Numbered from the stretch's first letter, positions 35,500 to 45,303 are shown. The stretch: 64,000 nt of DNA from JAVVHH01 sp963835135 (GCA_963835135.1 CAWIEF010000003.1:310001-374000), one strand, 5' to 3'. The notes: generated from the sequence alone by a model not told the origin. Program-made: numbers and translations.

Positions 35500-38400
35500 A
35501 GCCTGCCGACGCTGGCGGCGGCAAGCTCACGCTTGGCGGCCGCCAGCGCCTTGCGCTGTCGCGCCGCCAACGCCCTGTCGGGCCCGACCAGCGTGCTCAC
35601 GTGCCGGTGCATCTGCCGGATTTCGTCCAGATGCGCCCGGGGCTCGAAGCGCGCCGTCATCCCGCCCGCGTGCCGCCGGTGCCGGTTGAGCGGCGCCACG
35701 ACGTAAGCCACCGAGCCGCCCACCGACAGCGCCTCCACATAAAGCCGCCAGTCAAGCGCCAGGCGGAACGCCGCCGCGCTTTCGCCCGCCCGCGCCAGCG
35801 CATCCCGCAGCGCCGAGCGCCGCCACACCACCGCGCTCGCGTTCAGCACCAGGTTGCGCGCGCCCAGGCACTCCCGCAGGAACGCCTCCGCCCCGATCGC
35901 GCCGCTCCGCGCCAGCAGCGCCGTGCCCGCCTCCCGGTAATAAGCCTGATGGTCCGCCCACAGCGTCGATCCGGCTGCGTCGATCGCCCGGCTATCGGCG
36001 AAGCCGAATGGCGCTCCCGGCGCGGCCCGCAACGCGTCGCAGACCGCCTCCAGCAAGCCGGGCTCGGCCAGGTCGTCCGCCTCGGCAATCCAGACGAACT
36101 CGCCCCGCGCCCGCCGCGCCGCACGCCGCCACTGTCCCAGCAGGCCGCGTGCCTGCTCCGCCGGTACCCAGTCCACCGCGCGTCCCGCCTCCCCGGCCGC
36201 CTCGCGCACCACTGCCTGGCTCCCGTCCGACGATCCGTCGTCCAGCACCACGATCTCCAGCGGCGCGACCGTCTGCGCAAAGATCGAGTGCAGCCGCGCC
36301 GGCAGATGCGTCGCATAGTTCAGCGTCGGGATCATCGCCGACACGGCCGGACGACCCGGCGCCGCAAGGTCCAGCACCGCATCGACATAGGCCGAGAACG
36401 GAAACCGCTGCCGCGCCACCCGGGCCAGCCGCGCGCGCTGCTCCGGTCCCGCCTGCAGGGCGGCCACCCGCAACTGCCGCACCATCGCCGCGGCATCGCC
36501 GAGCGGCACCGCCGCGCCCGCCCCGAACTCGCGCAGCAGGTCGGGCGCGCTCCCGGCCTCCTCGAACGCCACCGTCGGCACCCCCGCCGACATCGCCTCG
36601 AGCACCACGCTGGGAAATGGGTCCTCGCGCGACGTCAGCAGATGCACGTCCGCGGCCGCCAGCCAATCGGCCCCGTCGCTCTGGAACGGCAGGCGGTGGA
36701 ACGTCCCGGTCGCCTCTGCCACGGCCATCTCCGCGCCGAGATAGGCCGAAATCACCGGGTCGAGGTCGCCGACCCACAGCAGGTGGATCGAGGCGTCCGC
36801 CGCCTGCGCCAACCGCCACACCTGCAGGAACAAGTCGAAGCCCTTGCGCAGGTCGGCATAGCCCAGCCCCACCGCCAGCGTGGCGCCGTCCGGCAACCGC
36901 AAGCGCGCCCGCCGTTCGGCCGCCAATCCGCCGGCGATTGGGCGCTCCACCGGCCGATACAGTCCCTGCGGCAGAATAACCGTCCGCTCCGGCGCGAGCG
37001 CGATCAGCGCGTGGTAGCGGTCGCGGACGAAGCCGGCCGCGAACACGACGTGCCGCGCCGCCGCCACCCCCGCGCTGCCCGCCTCCAGCAGCCGCCGCTC
37101 GCGCAGGAGCCGCGGCATCTCGTGCAGCAGCAGCGTGCAGGCGATCCCATGCGCCGCCAGCGCCGCGCAGGCGTGCCCCGCGGCCGACGTGTTGACGATT
37201 GCCGAGCGGAACCCGCTCGCCGCCAGGGCCGCAGCATGTCGCGCCAGCTCCTCAGCGCCGGCGAACAGCGTCGTCGGCGCGACCAACCGGTATTCCGCCT
37301 CCAGCGGCCCGCCGCCGAGCAGCAGGAAGCTCACGCCCACCCCGCGGTCCACCAGCGCCCGCCCGACATGCAGCAGCAGCAACTGCGACCCGGCCGTGAA
37401 CGCATCATGCCCCACCAGGAGGAGCCGCGCCGCTGGTCGCGCCGCCACCTCGCTCACCGCCCGCGCGGTCGCGTTCAGGAACGCCGCGCCGAAGTGCACG
37501 TCCGGTTCGAGATAGGCGCCCTCCGCCCACTCGTTCCACGCGTTGATGCAGACCAGCGCCTCGCCGCCGACCTTCTGCGCCGCCGCCGCCTCGATCAGCC
37601 GCGACAGCCAGGCCTGATACGACGCCGGGGTCGCGCCATGGATCGTCATCCCTCGCCCCTGCCGCCGCGCATCGTTGTCCCAGCCCGGCAGCACCGTCCG
37701 GATCAGCGGATAGGGCTGGCGCGAGAGGTCCGAGGCGCCGGCCACGACCTCGTAATCGAAGATCCGCGCGTCGGCCGCGAAATCCAGCATGCGCAGGCCG
37801 CCATTCAATTGCGGCAGATGCTCGGTGAGCTTGTGCGGCGGGAACTCCACCGCGGCGTCCATCCCGTAATCCCGCGGGTCCCGCTCGCCGAAGCTCTGCG
37901 CCATGATGAACAGCGGCGCGTGCCCGATCGCGGCGAATCCACGCCGCCATCGCTCGACCGCCGCCGCCCCGCCCGGAATCAGCCCGGCGCGATACACCAT
38001 CAGCACCGGCCTGCCCTCGAGCCGGATGTAGCGCGGATCGTCGAAGTGCCGCGCGAAGGTGTCGATCAGCGCCGCCTCGTCCTCGTCGCGGTAATCCTGC
38101 GACAGCAGCACCTCCTGCTCCGAGCCGTCCCAGCGCCGGGTCCAGTTCTCGTTCGCCCACATCAGGCAGAACGGCATCGCCAGCGTGGGATCGCCGAGGA
38201 ACGCCTCGAGCGGCGCGTCGAGCAGCCGCTTGCCGTTGAACCAGTAGAAATAAAAGACGAAGCCGTGGATGCCGGCGCCCTGCGCCATGGCGATCTGCTG
38301 CGCGAGGACGGACGTACCGTCCAGCCGGTAATGCCCGAGATCCCTGGGAATGCGCGGCTGATAATGACCTACGAAGCGCGGTACCGCGCGCGCCACGTTG

Positions 38401-39215
38401 GTCCACTCGGTGAACCCGGTCCCCCACCAGCGGTCGTTCTCCGGCACCGGATGGTATTGCGGCAGGTAGAACGCCAGCAGCTTGGCCTTCAGCGGTGCCG
38501 CCGCATCCCGCGGCGCGTAGCTCTCGAACAGCGGACCCGGCTGCGTGTTCAGCCGGATCTGCTGCGGGATGCTGGCCTGCTCGCCGGCCTGCGTGGCGAA
38601 GATGCCGGGCTCGTGTCGGTGCCGCCGGTAGTGCACCAGCGGATTGGCGTGCGGCAGCGCGCTCAGATAGCGGGCGCGGTAGTACCCCACATCGAGCATG
38701 GTCGACGGCTCCCGCCCCTCGGCCGCCCCGATGATGAGGTAGTGCTCGAACGGGTCCATCCCCGCATCGGCAACGTCCGGCGACTGGCTGAGATAGTGCA
38801 CCGGGTCGAACTCCGGCACCGGGCTGACCCAGCCGGCCAACCGATGCCGCAGGAAATGCGCCAGGCAGCTCTCGCCGTCGGCCACGCCGTATTTCGCGCG
38901 ATACCAGTCCGGCTCGAAATGCTCGATCGGCCGCCGCCCCTCCGCCTCCCCGTACTCATAATAATGCAGCAGCGGGTCCAACCCGGCGGACGCCACGTCG
39001 CGGTTGTACCGGAGATACCAGCCCGTATCGAAATACGCGTTCGGCAGCCGGTGTTCGCGCCAGCCGAACCGGTGGAAATGCACCAGCGGCTCGACTCCGG
39101 CCGCCCGCAGATCCGGATTGCGCCGCTCGAACCACGCCGTATCGAACAGCCCCGATCGCGCCAGCACCGCGAGCTCCGCCGCATCGCTGGCTTCCTCCTC
39201 CGGTTCGGCGGTCAC
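35496..39215 (-). CDS. Multidomain glycosyltransferase: repeats, WbsX, GT4 and GT2 modules
   Basis: A 1239-residue cytoplasmic polymer-making enzyme. Residues about 20-205 hold five imperfect copies of a 30-38-residue unit (FDTAWFERRNPDLRAAGVEP, FDTGWYLRYNRDVASAGLDP and so on, with EGR at the end of several). Residues about 245-595 form a WbsX (GH99-like) domain, with FYLPQYHPVPENDRWWG, FTEWTNV and INAWNEWAEGAYLEP. Residues about 597-940 are a GT4 GT-B domain (LGYADLRKGFDLFLQ, EDPFPSVVLEAM). Residues about 960-1200 are a GT2 domain with IPTLNYATHLP and VLDDGSSDGS. GTG start. Likely builds a surface polysaccharide; it stands alone without wzx/wzy next to it. Confidence 0.88.
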   Translation of the reverse strand: MTAEPEEEASDAAELAVLARSGLFDTAWFERRNPDLRAAGVEPLVHFHRFGWREHRLPNAYFDTGWYLRYNRDVASAGLDPLLHYYEYGEAEGRRPIEHFEPDWYRAKYGVADGESCLAHFLRHRLAGWVSPVPEFDPVHYLSQSPDVADAGMDPFEHYLIIGAAEGREPSTMLDVGYYRARYLSALPHANPLVHYRRHRHEPGIFATQAGEQASIPQQIRLNTQPGPLFESYAPRDAAAPLKAKLLAFYLPQYHPVPENDRWWGTGFTEWTNVARAVPRFVGHYQPRIPRDLGHYRLDGTSVLAQQIAMAQGAGIHGFVFYFYWFNGKRLLDAPLEAFLGDPTLAMPFCLMWANENWTRRWDGSEQEVLLSQDYRDEDEAALIDTFARHFDDPRYIRLEGRPVLMVYRAGLIPGGAAAVERWRRGFAAIGHAPLFIMAQSFGERDPRDYGMDAAVEFPPHKLTEHLPQLNGGLRMLDFAADARIFDYEVVAGASDLSRQPYPLIRTVLPGWDNDARRQGRGMTIHGATPASYQAWLSRLIEAAAAQKVGGEALVCINAWNEWAEGAYLEPDVHFGAAFLNATARAVSEVAARPAARLLLVGHDAFTAGSQLLLLHVGRALVDRGVGVSFLLLGGGPLEAEYRLVAPTTLFAGAEELARHAAALAASGFRSAIVNTSAAGHACAALAAHGIACTLLLHEMPRLLRERRLLEAGSAGVAAARHVVFAAGFVRDRYHALIALAPERTVILPQGLYRPVERPIAGGLAAERRARLRLPDGATLAVGLGYADLRKGFDLFLQVWRLAQAADASIHLLWVGDLDPVISAYLGAEMAVAEATGTFHRLPFQSDGADWLAAADVHLLTSREDPFPSVVLEAMSAGVPTVAFEEAGSAPDLLREFGAGAAVPLGDAAAMVRQLRVAALQAGPEQRARLARVARQRFPFSAYVDAVLDLAAPGRPAVSAMIPTLNYATHLPARLHSIFAQTVAPLEIVVLDDGSSDGSQAVVREAAGEAGRAVDWVPAEQARGLLGQWRRAARRARGEFVWIAEADDLAEPGLLEAVCDALRAAPGAPFGFADSRAIDAAGSTLWADHQAYYREAGTALLARSGAIGAEAFLRECLGARNLVLNASAVVWRRSALRDALARAGESAAAFRLALDWRLYVEALSVGGSVAYVVAPLNRHRRHAGGMTARFEPRAHLDEIRQMHRHVSTLVGPDRALAARQRKALAAAKRELAAASVGRL

Positions 39216-39291
39216 TGGATCGCGCTTCCTGCTATAACCCGCTCAGACACTATGCAACGTGCGGTCAACGCACAACCGGAGGAAGCATTTC

Positions 39292-40869
39292 ATGAAGCGC
39301 CGCAACTTCGTCGCTGCTGCCGCGGCCGCCGCCGCCCTGCCCCGTTTCGCCATCGGCCAGGCCGCCGCCAAGACGCTCGTCTTCGTCCCACAGGCCAACC
39401 TCACCAGCCTCGACCCGGTCTGGACCACCGCCACCGTCACCCGCAACTACGCCTATATGGTGTTCGACACGCTATACGGGACCGACGCCAACCTCGAGCC
39501 GCAGCCGCAGATGGCCGCGGGCCACACCGTCGAGGACGATGGCAAGCGCTGGACCATCACGCTGCGCGACGGCCTGTTCTTCCACGATGGCGAGCCTGTC
39601 CGCGCCCGCGATTGCGTCGCCTCGCTTCAGCGCTGGATGCGGCGCGACAGCTTCGGCCAGACCGTCGCCGAGTTTACCGATGCGCTCGAAGCGCCGGACG
39701 ACCGCACGCTGGTGTTCCGCCTCAACCGCGCGTTCCCGCCGCTGCTCAAGGCGCTGGCCAAGACCCAGCCCAGCCCGGCCATGATCATGCCCGCCCGCAT
39801 CGCGGCCACCGACGCCTTCAAGCAGATCACCGAAATCGTCGGCAGCGGCCCGTTCCGCTTCGTCCCGGGCGAATACATTGCCGGCAGCCAGGCCGTGTTC
39901 GCCAAGTTCGACAAATACCAGCCACGCGACGAAGCCCCGAGCGGCGTCGCCGGCGGTAAGCAGGTCTACGTCGACCGGGTCGAGTGGAAGATCATCCCTG
40001 AGGCCGCCACCGCCGCCAACGCGCTGAAGGCCGGAGAGATCGACTGGCTCGAGATGCCGCTTACCGACCTGCTGCCGGACTTACGCCGTGACCGCAACGT
40101 CGTCGTCGGCAAGCTCGACCCGTACGGCCTCTACCCGGTCCTACGCTTCAACCAGTTGCACGGCCCCACCACCAAGCGCGGCGTTCGCCAGGCCATCATC
40201 GGCGCCGTCGACTCCCGCGAGGCGATGCAGGCGATCATGGGCGACGATACCGGCTCCTACCACGCCCCGGTCGGCGCCTTCCTCCCCGGCACACCTTATG
40301 CCAATGAGGCCGGTATGGACCGGCTTGGCCCGCTCGCCCCCGGCAAGATCGCGGCGCTGCTCAAATCGGCCGAATACAATGGCGAGAAGGTCGTCGTCAT
40401 GCACCCCACCGACCAGCCCTTCTACGATGCGATGACGCAAGTCGTCGTCGCGTCGCTTAAGGCCGCCGGCCTCAATGTGGACGACCAGGCCATGGATTGG
40501 GGCACTGTCGTACAGCGCCGCGGCAGTAAGGCGCCGCTGGACCAGGGCGGCTGGTCCCTGTTCGTCACCTCGTTTCCCGCGCTCGACTACGTCGACCCGC
40601 TCAGCGCCCCCGCCCTGCGCGGCAATGGCGAGAAGGCCTGGTATGGCTGGCCAGACGACCCCAGGGTCGAGGACCTGCGCAAGCGGTTCATCGAAGCGTC
40701 CAGCGAAACGGTGCGTCAGGCCATTTGTCAGGAGATCCAGGCGGAGGCCTTCGAGCAGGGCCTCTACGCCCCCCTCGGCCAATACTTCCAATCCGCCGCC
40801 TGGCGCTCCAACCTCAGCGGCCACGTCAAAGCCCAGCCGCCTTTGTTCTGGAACGTGAAGAAGGCCTGA
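39292..40869 (+). CDS. ABC transporter solute-binding protein, family 5 (dipeptide/nickel type)
   Basis: A 525-residue periplasmic binding protein of the SBP_bac_5 family (DppA/OppA-like). The N-terminus has a possible twin-arginine signal (MKRRNFVAAAAAAAALP) ending near AIGQA. Family features are NLTSLDPVWTTATVTRNYAY, the LRDGLFFHDGEPVRARDCVAS segment split between two strands, and GSGPFRFVP. No permease or ATPase is adjacent, so the ABC partner genes are elsewhere. Good ribosome-binding site (ggagga) before ATG 39292. Ligand unknown. Confidence 0.9.
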   Translation: MKRRNFVAAAAAAAALPRFAIGQAAAKTLVFVPQANLTSLDPVWTTATVTRNYAYMVFDTLYGTDANLEPQPQMAAGHTVEDDGKRWTITLRDGLFFHDGEPVRARDCVASLQRWMRRDSFGQTVAEFTDALEAPDDRTLVFRLNRAFPPLLKALAKTQPSPAMIMPARIAATDAFKQITEIVGSGPFRFVPGEYIAGSQAVFAKFDKYQPRDEAPSGVAGGKQVYVDRVEWKIIPEAATAANALKAGEIDWLEMPLTDLLPDLRRDRNVVVGKLDPYGLYPVLRFNQLHGPTTKRGVRQAIIGAVDSREAMQAIMGDDTGSYHAPVGAFLPGTPYANEAGMDRLGPLAPGKIAALLKSAEYNGEKVVVMHPTDQPFYDAMTQVVVASLKAAGLNVDDQAMDWGTVVQRRGSKAPLDQGGWSLFVTSFPALDYVDPLSAPALRGNGEKAWYGWPDDPRVEDLRKRFIEASSETVRQAICQEIQAEAFEQGLYAPLGQYFQSAAWRSNLSGHVKAQPPLFWNVKKA

Positions 40870-40888
40870 GCGGAGCATTGCCGCTCAC

Positions 40889-41034
40889 CGCGAGGAGCAC
40901 AGCGACGGGTCGATCCAGAGCGGCAGTACCGTCCTTGCCGCCCTGGATCGCCACGCCGCGAGATGCGGCTCGCGATGACGGCACCCTTCGGCGCTGCTGC
41001 GAGGAGCGTCGCGACGCGGAAGTCCAGGGCGGCA
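40889..41034. repeat. REP-like palindromic repeat units
   Basis: Three related segments occur between the binding-protein gene and the 24-residue protein. Unit one (from about 40889, gcgaggagcacagcgacg to gatccag) is repeated in inverted form (about 40936-40979, ctggatcgccacgccgcg to gcgatgac) and again in direct form (about 40998-41034, gcgaggagcgtcgcgacg to tccagggcgg). Such inverted pairs resemble extragenic palindromes common in GC-rich proteobacteria. Confidence 0.55.
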
Positions 41035-41064
41035 TGGACCGGGGCGGCCGCCCCGGTCCCTACC

Positions 41065-41139
41065 TCAACGAAACCCGAAGAACGACAGAACAGCCAAGAT
41101 CACCACGATGAGCCCAATGATGTAGATGATATTGTTCAC
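41065..41139 (-). CDS. 24-residue predicted membrane protein
   Basis: A tiny ORF: GTG start at 41139, stop at 41065. The product reads NNIIYIIGLIVVILAVLSFF followed by GFR, a single membrane helix with a basic end. A strong ribosome-binding site (aaagga) lies 7 bases upstream of the GTG. Very similar short proteins occur in many alphaproteobacteria as far as I recall, usually unannotated or hypothetical. It sits alone in the intergenic region between the binding-protein gene and the glycolate-oxidase gene. Confidence 0.72.
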   Translation of the reverse strand: MNNIIYIIGLIVVILAVLSFFGFR

Positions 41140-41210
41140 GTGTCATCCTTTCCGAAACGGGCACCCTGCCCAGGTCGCGTGAGAGCACTACGCCGTGAAC
41201 GGGCCTAAGT

Positions 41211-44032
41211 TCAGTCGGCAACGGCCATCGCGAGCGCCACCGCGGAATGCACCGCCCGCCGCCCCGTCAGGTCGCGGATCTGATGCCGGCACGACGTCCC
41301 ATCCGCGATCACCAGCTCGTCCAGCCCCGCCGCGCGCACCGCCGGCGCCAGCGTCCGCTCGCCCATCGCCCGGCTGACATCCTGCGTTTCGGCGCCATAC
41401 CCGAACGCCCCCGCCATCCCGCAGCACGAGCTCTCGATCGGCTTGACGTCCAACCCCGGCACGCCGCGCAACGTCGCGAGCGTCCCCTCGAAGGCCCCGA
41501 ACGCCTTCTGGTGGCAGTGCCCATGCACGTGCGCCCGCGTCCCAATCGCCCGCAGGTCCAGCGTCTCCCGCGCCAGGAACTCCCCCAGCAGCATCGCGCG
41601 CCCCGCCAGCTCGTCCGTGGCGCGACCCGGCAGCAGCGACCGGAACTCGTCCCGCATCGTCAACAGGCAGGACGGCTCGAGCCCTACCACCGGGAGGCCG
41701 CCGGCCAACGCCGCCACCGTCCGCCGCGCCTCCGCCCGCGCCCGCTCCACCAGCCCGGCCGCCAGATACGTCCGCCCGCAACACAGCCGCCGCTTCGGCA
41801 CGACCGCCCGATACCCCGCCGCCCGCAGCACCTTCTGCGCCGCCGCCAGATTCTCCGGCTCGAACGCCCGGTTGAACGTGTCCGCAAACAGCCAGACGTC
41901 GCCCTTCGGCGCTGGCGATCCCGCGTCCCACCGCCGCGCCCGTCCGCTCCACTCGGGCAGGTCCCGCCCCGCCGCGAACCCCAGCCGCTCGCCCGCCTTG
42001 CCGCATCACGCCGGACCGGTTCCGCCAATTCAGCAGCGGCGCGAGATGCCGCGCGAACCCCGCGTAGCGCGGCAACTCCGCCACCATCCGCTCCCGCGCC
42101 GCCACCCCATGCACCCGCACCCGCGCCGCCGTGGCCTCGATCTTCATCTTCGCCATGTCGACCCCGGTCGGACACTCCCGCCGGCACGCCTTGCACGACA
42201 CGCACAGCTTCAGCGCCTCGTGCACGTCGTCCGACGCCAGCGCGTCGGCCCCCAGCTGCCCCGTCAGCGCCAGCCGCAGCGTGTTCGCCCGCCCTCGCGT
42301 CAGATGCTGCTCGTCGCGCGTCACCCGATAGCTCGGGCACATGCTCCCCGCCTCGAATGCCCGGCAGGTGCCATTGTTGTTGCACATCTCAACCGCGGCC
42401 AGCATCCCGCCGACCGGCCCGGCATACTCGCCCCAATTCAACGCCGGCTCGACCGGCAGCGCCGCATAGTCCGGCCCATACCGGAACAGGCTGACGGTCA
42501 TCCATCCGCGGCGGCCGCACCACCCGGTTCGGGTTGAGCGTCCCCGCCGGGTCGAACGCGTCCTTGACCGCTTCGAACGCGCTCACGATCCGCGCCCCGA
42601 ACATCTCGGCGTGGAACTCGGACCGCACGATCCCGTCCCCATGCTCCCCGCTATGCGACCCCTTGTATTCCCGCACTAGCGCGAAGCACTCCTCTGCCAC
42701 CGCCCGCATCGTCCGAATGTCGGCCGGGTCCTTCATGTTCAGCACCGGCCGCACGTGCAGGCACCCGACGCTCGCATGCGCGTACCACGTGCCCTTCGTC
42801 CCGTGCCGCGCGAACACGTCGTTCAGCCGCTCGGTGTAGTCCGCCAGATCGTCCAGCCCGACCGCGCAATCCTCGATGAACGAGACCGGCTTGCCGTCCC
42901 CCTTCATGCTCATCATGATGTTCAGCCCGGCCTCGCGCACCGCCGCGATCGCCGCCTGGAACCCGGCCTCCGTCGCCCGCACCACCGCGCCCGGATACCC
43001 CAGATCACCCATCGCCTGGTCGAGCTCCGCCAGCTTCCCCAGCAGCACGGCCTCCTCGTCACCATGAAACTCGACAATGAGCAGCGAGTCCGGCTCGCCG
43101 ATCACCATCCGGTCGATGGTCGCCCGGTAGATCGCGATCCCGCGCCCCAAATCGATCATGGTCCGGTCCACCAGCTCGACCGCCTCCGGCCCCAGCTCGA
43201 CCAGATGCCGCGTCGCCGCCATCGCCGCGCGGAAGTTGGGGAACTGGCAGATCCCCAGCACCTTTCGCGGCTTGATCGGCTGCAACTGCAGCCGGATCGC
43301 CGCCGACAGCGCCAGCGTCCCCTCCGACCCCACCAGCAGCCGCGCCAGGTTCTGAGGCGCGCCCGGCATCAGCACTTCGAGATTGTACCCGCCGACCCGG
43401 CGAAGCTGCTTCGGGAACCGCAGCGCGATCTCGTCGGCCTCGCCCGCGCCGATCGCCCGCAGCCGCGCCACCAGCGCCTCCGGCCCTTCCTCGTCCCCGA
43501 ACCGGCACCGCGTCCCATCCGCCAGCAGCGCGTCGATGGCCAGCACGTTGTCGGCCATCAGCCCGTAGCGGATGCTCTTCGAGCCGCACGAATTGTTGGC
43601 CGTCATCCCCCCGATCGTCGCCCGCGCATGCGTGCTCGGATCGACCGGAAAGAACAGCCCATGCGGCTTCAGCGCCGTATTCAGGTGGTTGAGCACGATC
43701 CCCGGCTCCACCCACGCCGCCCGACCCGCCACGTCCAACTCGAGCACCGACCGCAGATACTTGCTGTAATCGATCACCAGCGCCCGGTTGACCGTCTGCC
43801 CGCACTGGCTGGTGCCCCCGCCCCGCGCCAGCACCGGAACCCCATGCTCCCGCGCGATCGCCAGCCCGGCTTCGACATCCCCCGCCGTCTTCGGCACCAG
43901 CACCCCGATCGGCTCGACCTGGTAGATCGACGCATCCGTCGCATACCGCCCCCGATCCCCCCGCGAGAAAAGCACCTCTCCCGCCGTTTCCCGCCGCAAC
44001 CGCTGCGCCAGCCGCACATCCCCGACCGGCAT
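41211..44032 (-). pseudogene. FAD-linked oxidase / Fe-S protein fusion (glycolate oxidase GlcD-GlcF-like), two frame breaks
   Basis: A D-lactate/glycolate dehydrogenase type fusion. The FAD half (ATG 44032 to about 42493) has the PCMH fold: VLARGGGTSQCGQTVN, GIVLNHLNTAL, TIGGMTANNSCGSKS and the C-terminal cap with AHASVGCLHVRPVLN and FDPAGTLNPNRVVRPPRMDD. The Fe-S half continues one frame on (SLFRYGPDYAALP, MCNNNGTCR, CVSCKACRRECPTGVDM), then shifts again near 42000 (ERLGFAAGRDLPEW, HVHGHCHQKAFGAF, SSCCGMAGAFGYG). Both breaks need one base to be skipped. Domain content is otherwise complete, so this is either a freshly broken gene or a sequence error. The FAD half alone could also be translated to a stop at 42389. 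Confidence 0.82.
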
Positions 44033-44037
44033 AGCAG

Positions 44038-44098
44038 CGCGTCTGCTCCCTCTCCCTCCGGGCTCGGGCCGCGGAGCGGACCAAGGCCGGGGTGAGGG
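44038..44098. repeat. Short imperfect inverted repeat between glycolate oxidase and aminotransferase genes
   Basis: The spacer has ctccctctccctccggg on one side and ccggggtgaggg on the other. This resembles the widespread intergenic element of the CCCTCTCC...GGGTGAGGG type. It may act as a weak terminator or mRNA-stabilising hairpin. Only one copy is seen in the window. Confidence 0.3.
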
Positions 44099-44112
44099 TC
44101 CGATATCCATCG

Positions 44113-45303
44113 CTAAGCCGCCTTCTGCCCCTCCTCGACCCGCCGCCCGGCCAGCACATCCATCGCCGCCAGCACCCCTCCGGCCCGATGCGGCACTCCC
44201 GCCGCGTGGAGCCCCATCTCGACCCCCGCGAGCGTGCCCATCAGCATCAGATCGTTGAAATGCCCCAGATGCCCGATCCGGAACACCCGCCCCTTCACCT
44301 TGCCGAGCCCCGTCCCGAGCGACATGTCGTACTGCTCCAGGATCACCTTCCGCAGCGCGTCCGCATCATGCCCCTCCGGCATGATGATCGCCGTCATCGC
44401 CGGGCTCTGCTCGCGCGGATCGACCGCCAGCACCTCCAGCCCCCACGCCCGCACCGCCGCCCGCGTCGCCGCCCCGTGCCGCGCATGCCGCGCGAACACG
44501 GTCTCCAACCCTTCCTCGTGCAGCATCGCCAGTGCTTCGCGCAGCCCGTACAACAGGTTCGTCGCCGGCGTGTACGGAAAGTAGAACGTCTCGTTGCTGG
44601 CGAGCATCGTCTTCCAGTCCCAATACGACCGCCGCATCCCCCCGGACGCCGCTCCCAGCGCCTTCTTCGAAATGGCGTTGAAGCTCAGACCAGGCGGCAG
44701 CATCAGCCCCTTCTGTGACCCGGCCACCGTCACGTCCACGCCCCACGCATCATGCCGGTACTCCACGCTCCCCAGGGATGAGATCGTGTCGACCATCAGC
44801 AACGCCTTGTGCCCCACCCGGTCCATCGCCGCCCGCACGTCCGGCACCCGCGTGACCACGCCCGTCGAGGTTTCATTGTGCACGACCATCACCGCCTTGA
44901 TCGCGCCGCCCGTGTCGGCCGCCAGCCGCCGCTCGACGTCCGCCGGGTCGACCCCATGCCGCCAATCGCCGGCCACGAACTCAACCTCGAGCCCCAGCCG
45001 CCCCGCCATCTCCCGCCACAGCGTCGCGAACTGCCCCGTCTCGTACATCAGCACGCGGTCGCCGACGTCGAGCACGTTGACGATCGCCGCCTCCCACGCC
45101 CCCGTCCCGCTCGCCGGATAGATCACCACGTCGCCGCTGGTCTGGAACACCGTCCGCATCCCCTCGATCACGGCGCGCCCGAGCTCGGCGAACTCCGGCC
45201 CCCGGTGATCGATCGTCGGCATGTCGATCGCCCGCAACACCCGGTCTGGCACGTTCGTCGGCCCCGGAATTTGCAAAAAATGCCGCCCGCTATGCTGCGC
45301 CAT
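44113..45303 (-). CDS. Serine--glyoxylate (alanine--glyoxylate type) aminotransferase
   Basis: A 396-residue class V PLP aminotransferase that converts glyoxylate plus serine or alanine to glycine plus hydroxypyruvate or pyruvate. Seen: LQIPGPTNVPDRVLRA and IDHRGPEFAELG at the N-terminus, YPASGTGAWEAA, MVVHNETSTGVV, and the PLP lysine in VAGSQKGLMLPPGLS. This set fits serine-glyoxylate aminotransferases of alphaproteobacteria better than animal AGT. ATG 45303 with gggaggt upstream. It is just upstream of the glycolate-oxidase fusion on the same strand (80-base gap), which supports a shared role in glyoxylate metabolism. Confidence 0.92.
   Translation of the reverse strand: MAQHSGRHFLQIPGPTNVPDRVLRAIDMPTIDHRGPEFAELGRAVIEGMRTVFQTSGDVVIYPASGTGAWEAAIVNVLDVGDRVLMYETGQFATLWREMAGRLGLEVEFVAGDWRHGVDPADVERRLAADTGGAIKAVMVVHNETSTGVVTRVPDVRAAMDRVGHKALLMVDTISSLGSVEYRHDAWGVDVTVAGSQKGLMLPPGLSFNAISKKALGAASGGMRRSYWDWKTMLASNETFYFPYTPATNLLYGLREALAMLHEEGLETVFARHARHGAATRAAVRAWGLEVLAVDPREQSPAMTAIIMPEGHDADALRKVILEQYDMSLGTGLGKVKGRVFRIGHLGHFNDLMLMGTLAGVEMGLHAAGVPHRAGGVLAAMDVLAGRRVEEGQKAA

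Noticed and set aside
35214..39959. Open frame of 1581 codons on + across the giant glycosyltransferase
   Set aside because: The translated product is dominated by Arg, Gln and Pro and has no domain. The minus strand has WbsX, GT4 and GT2 motifs.
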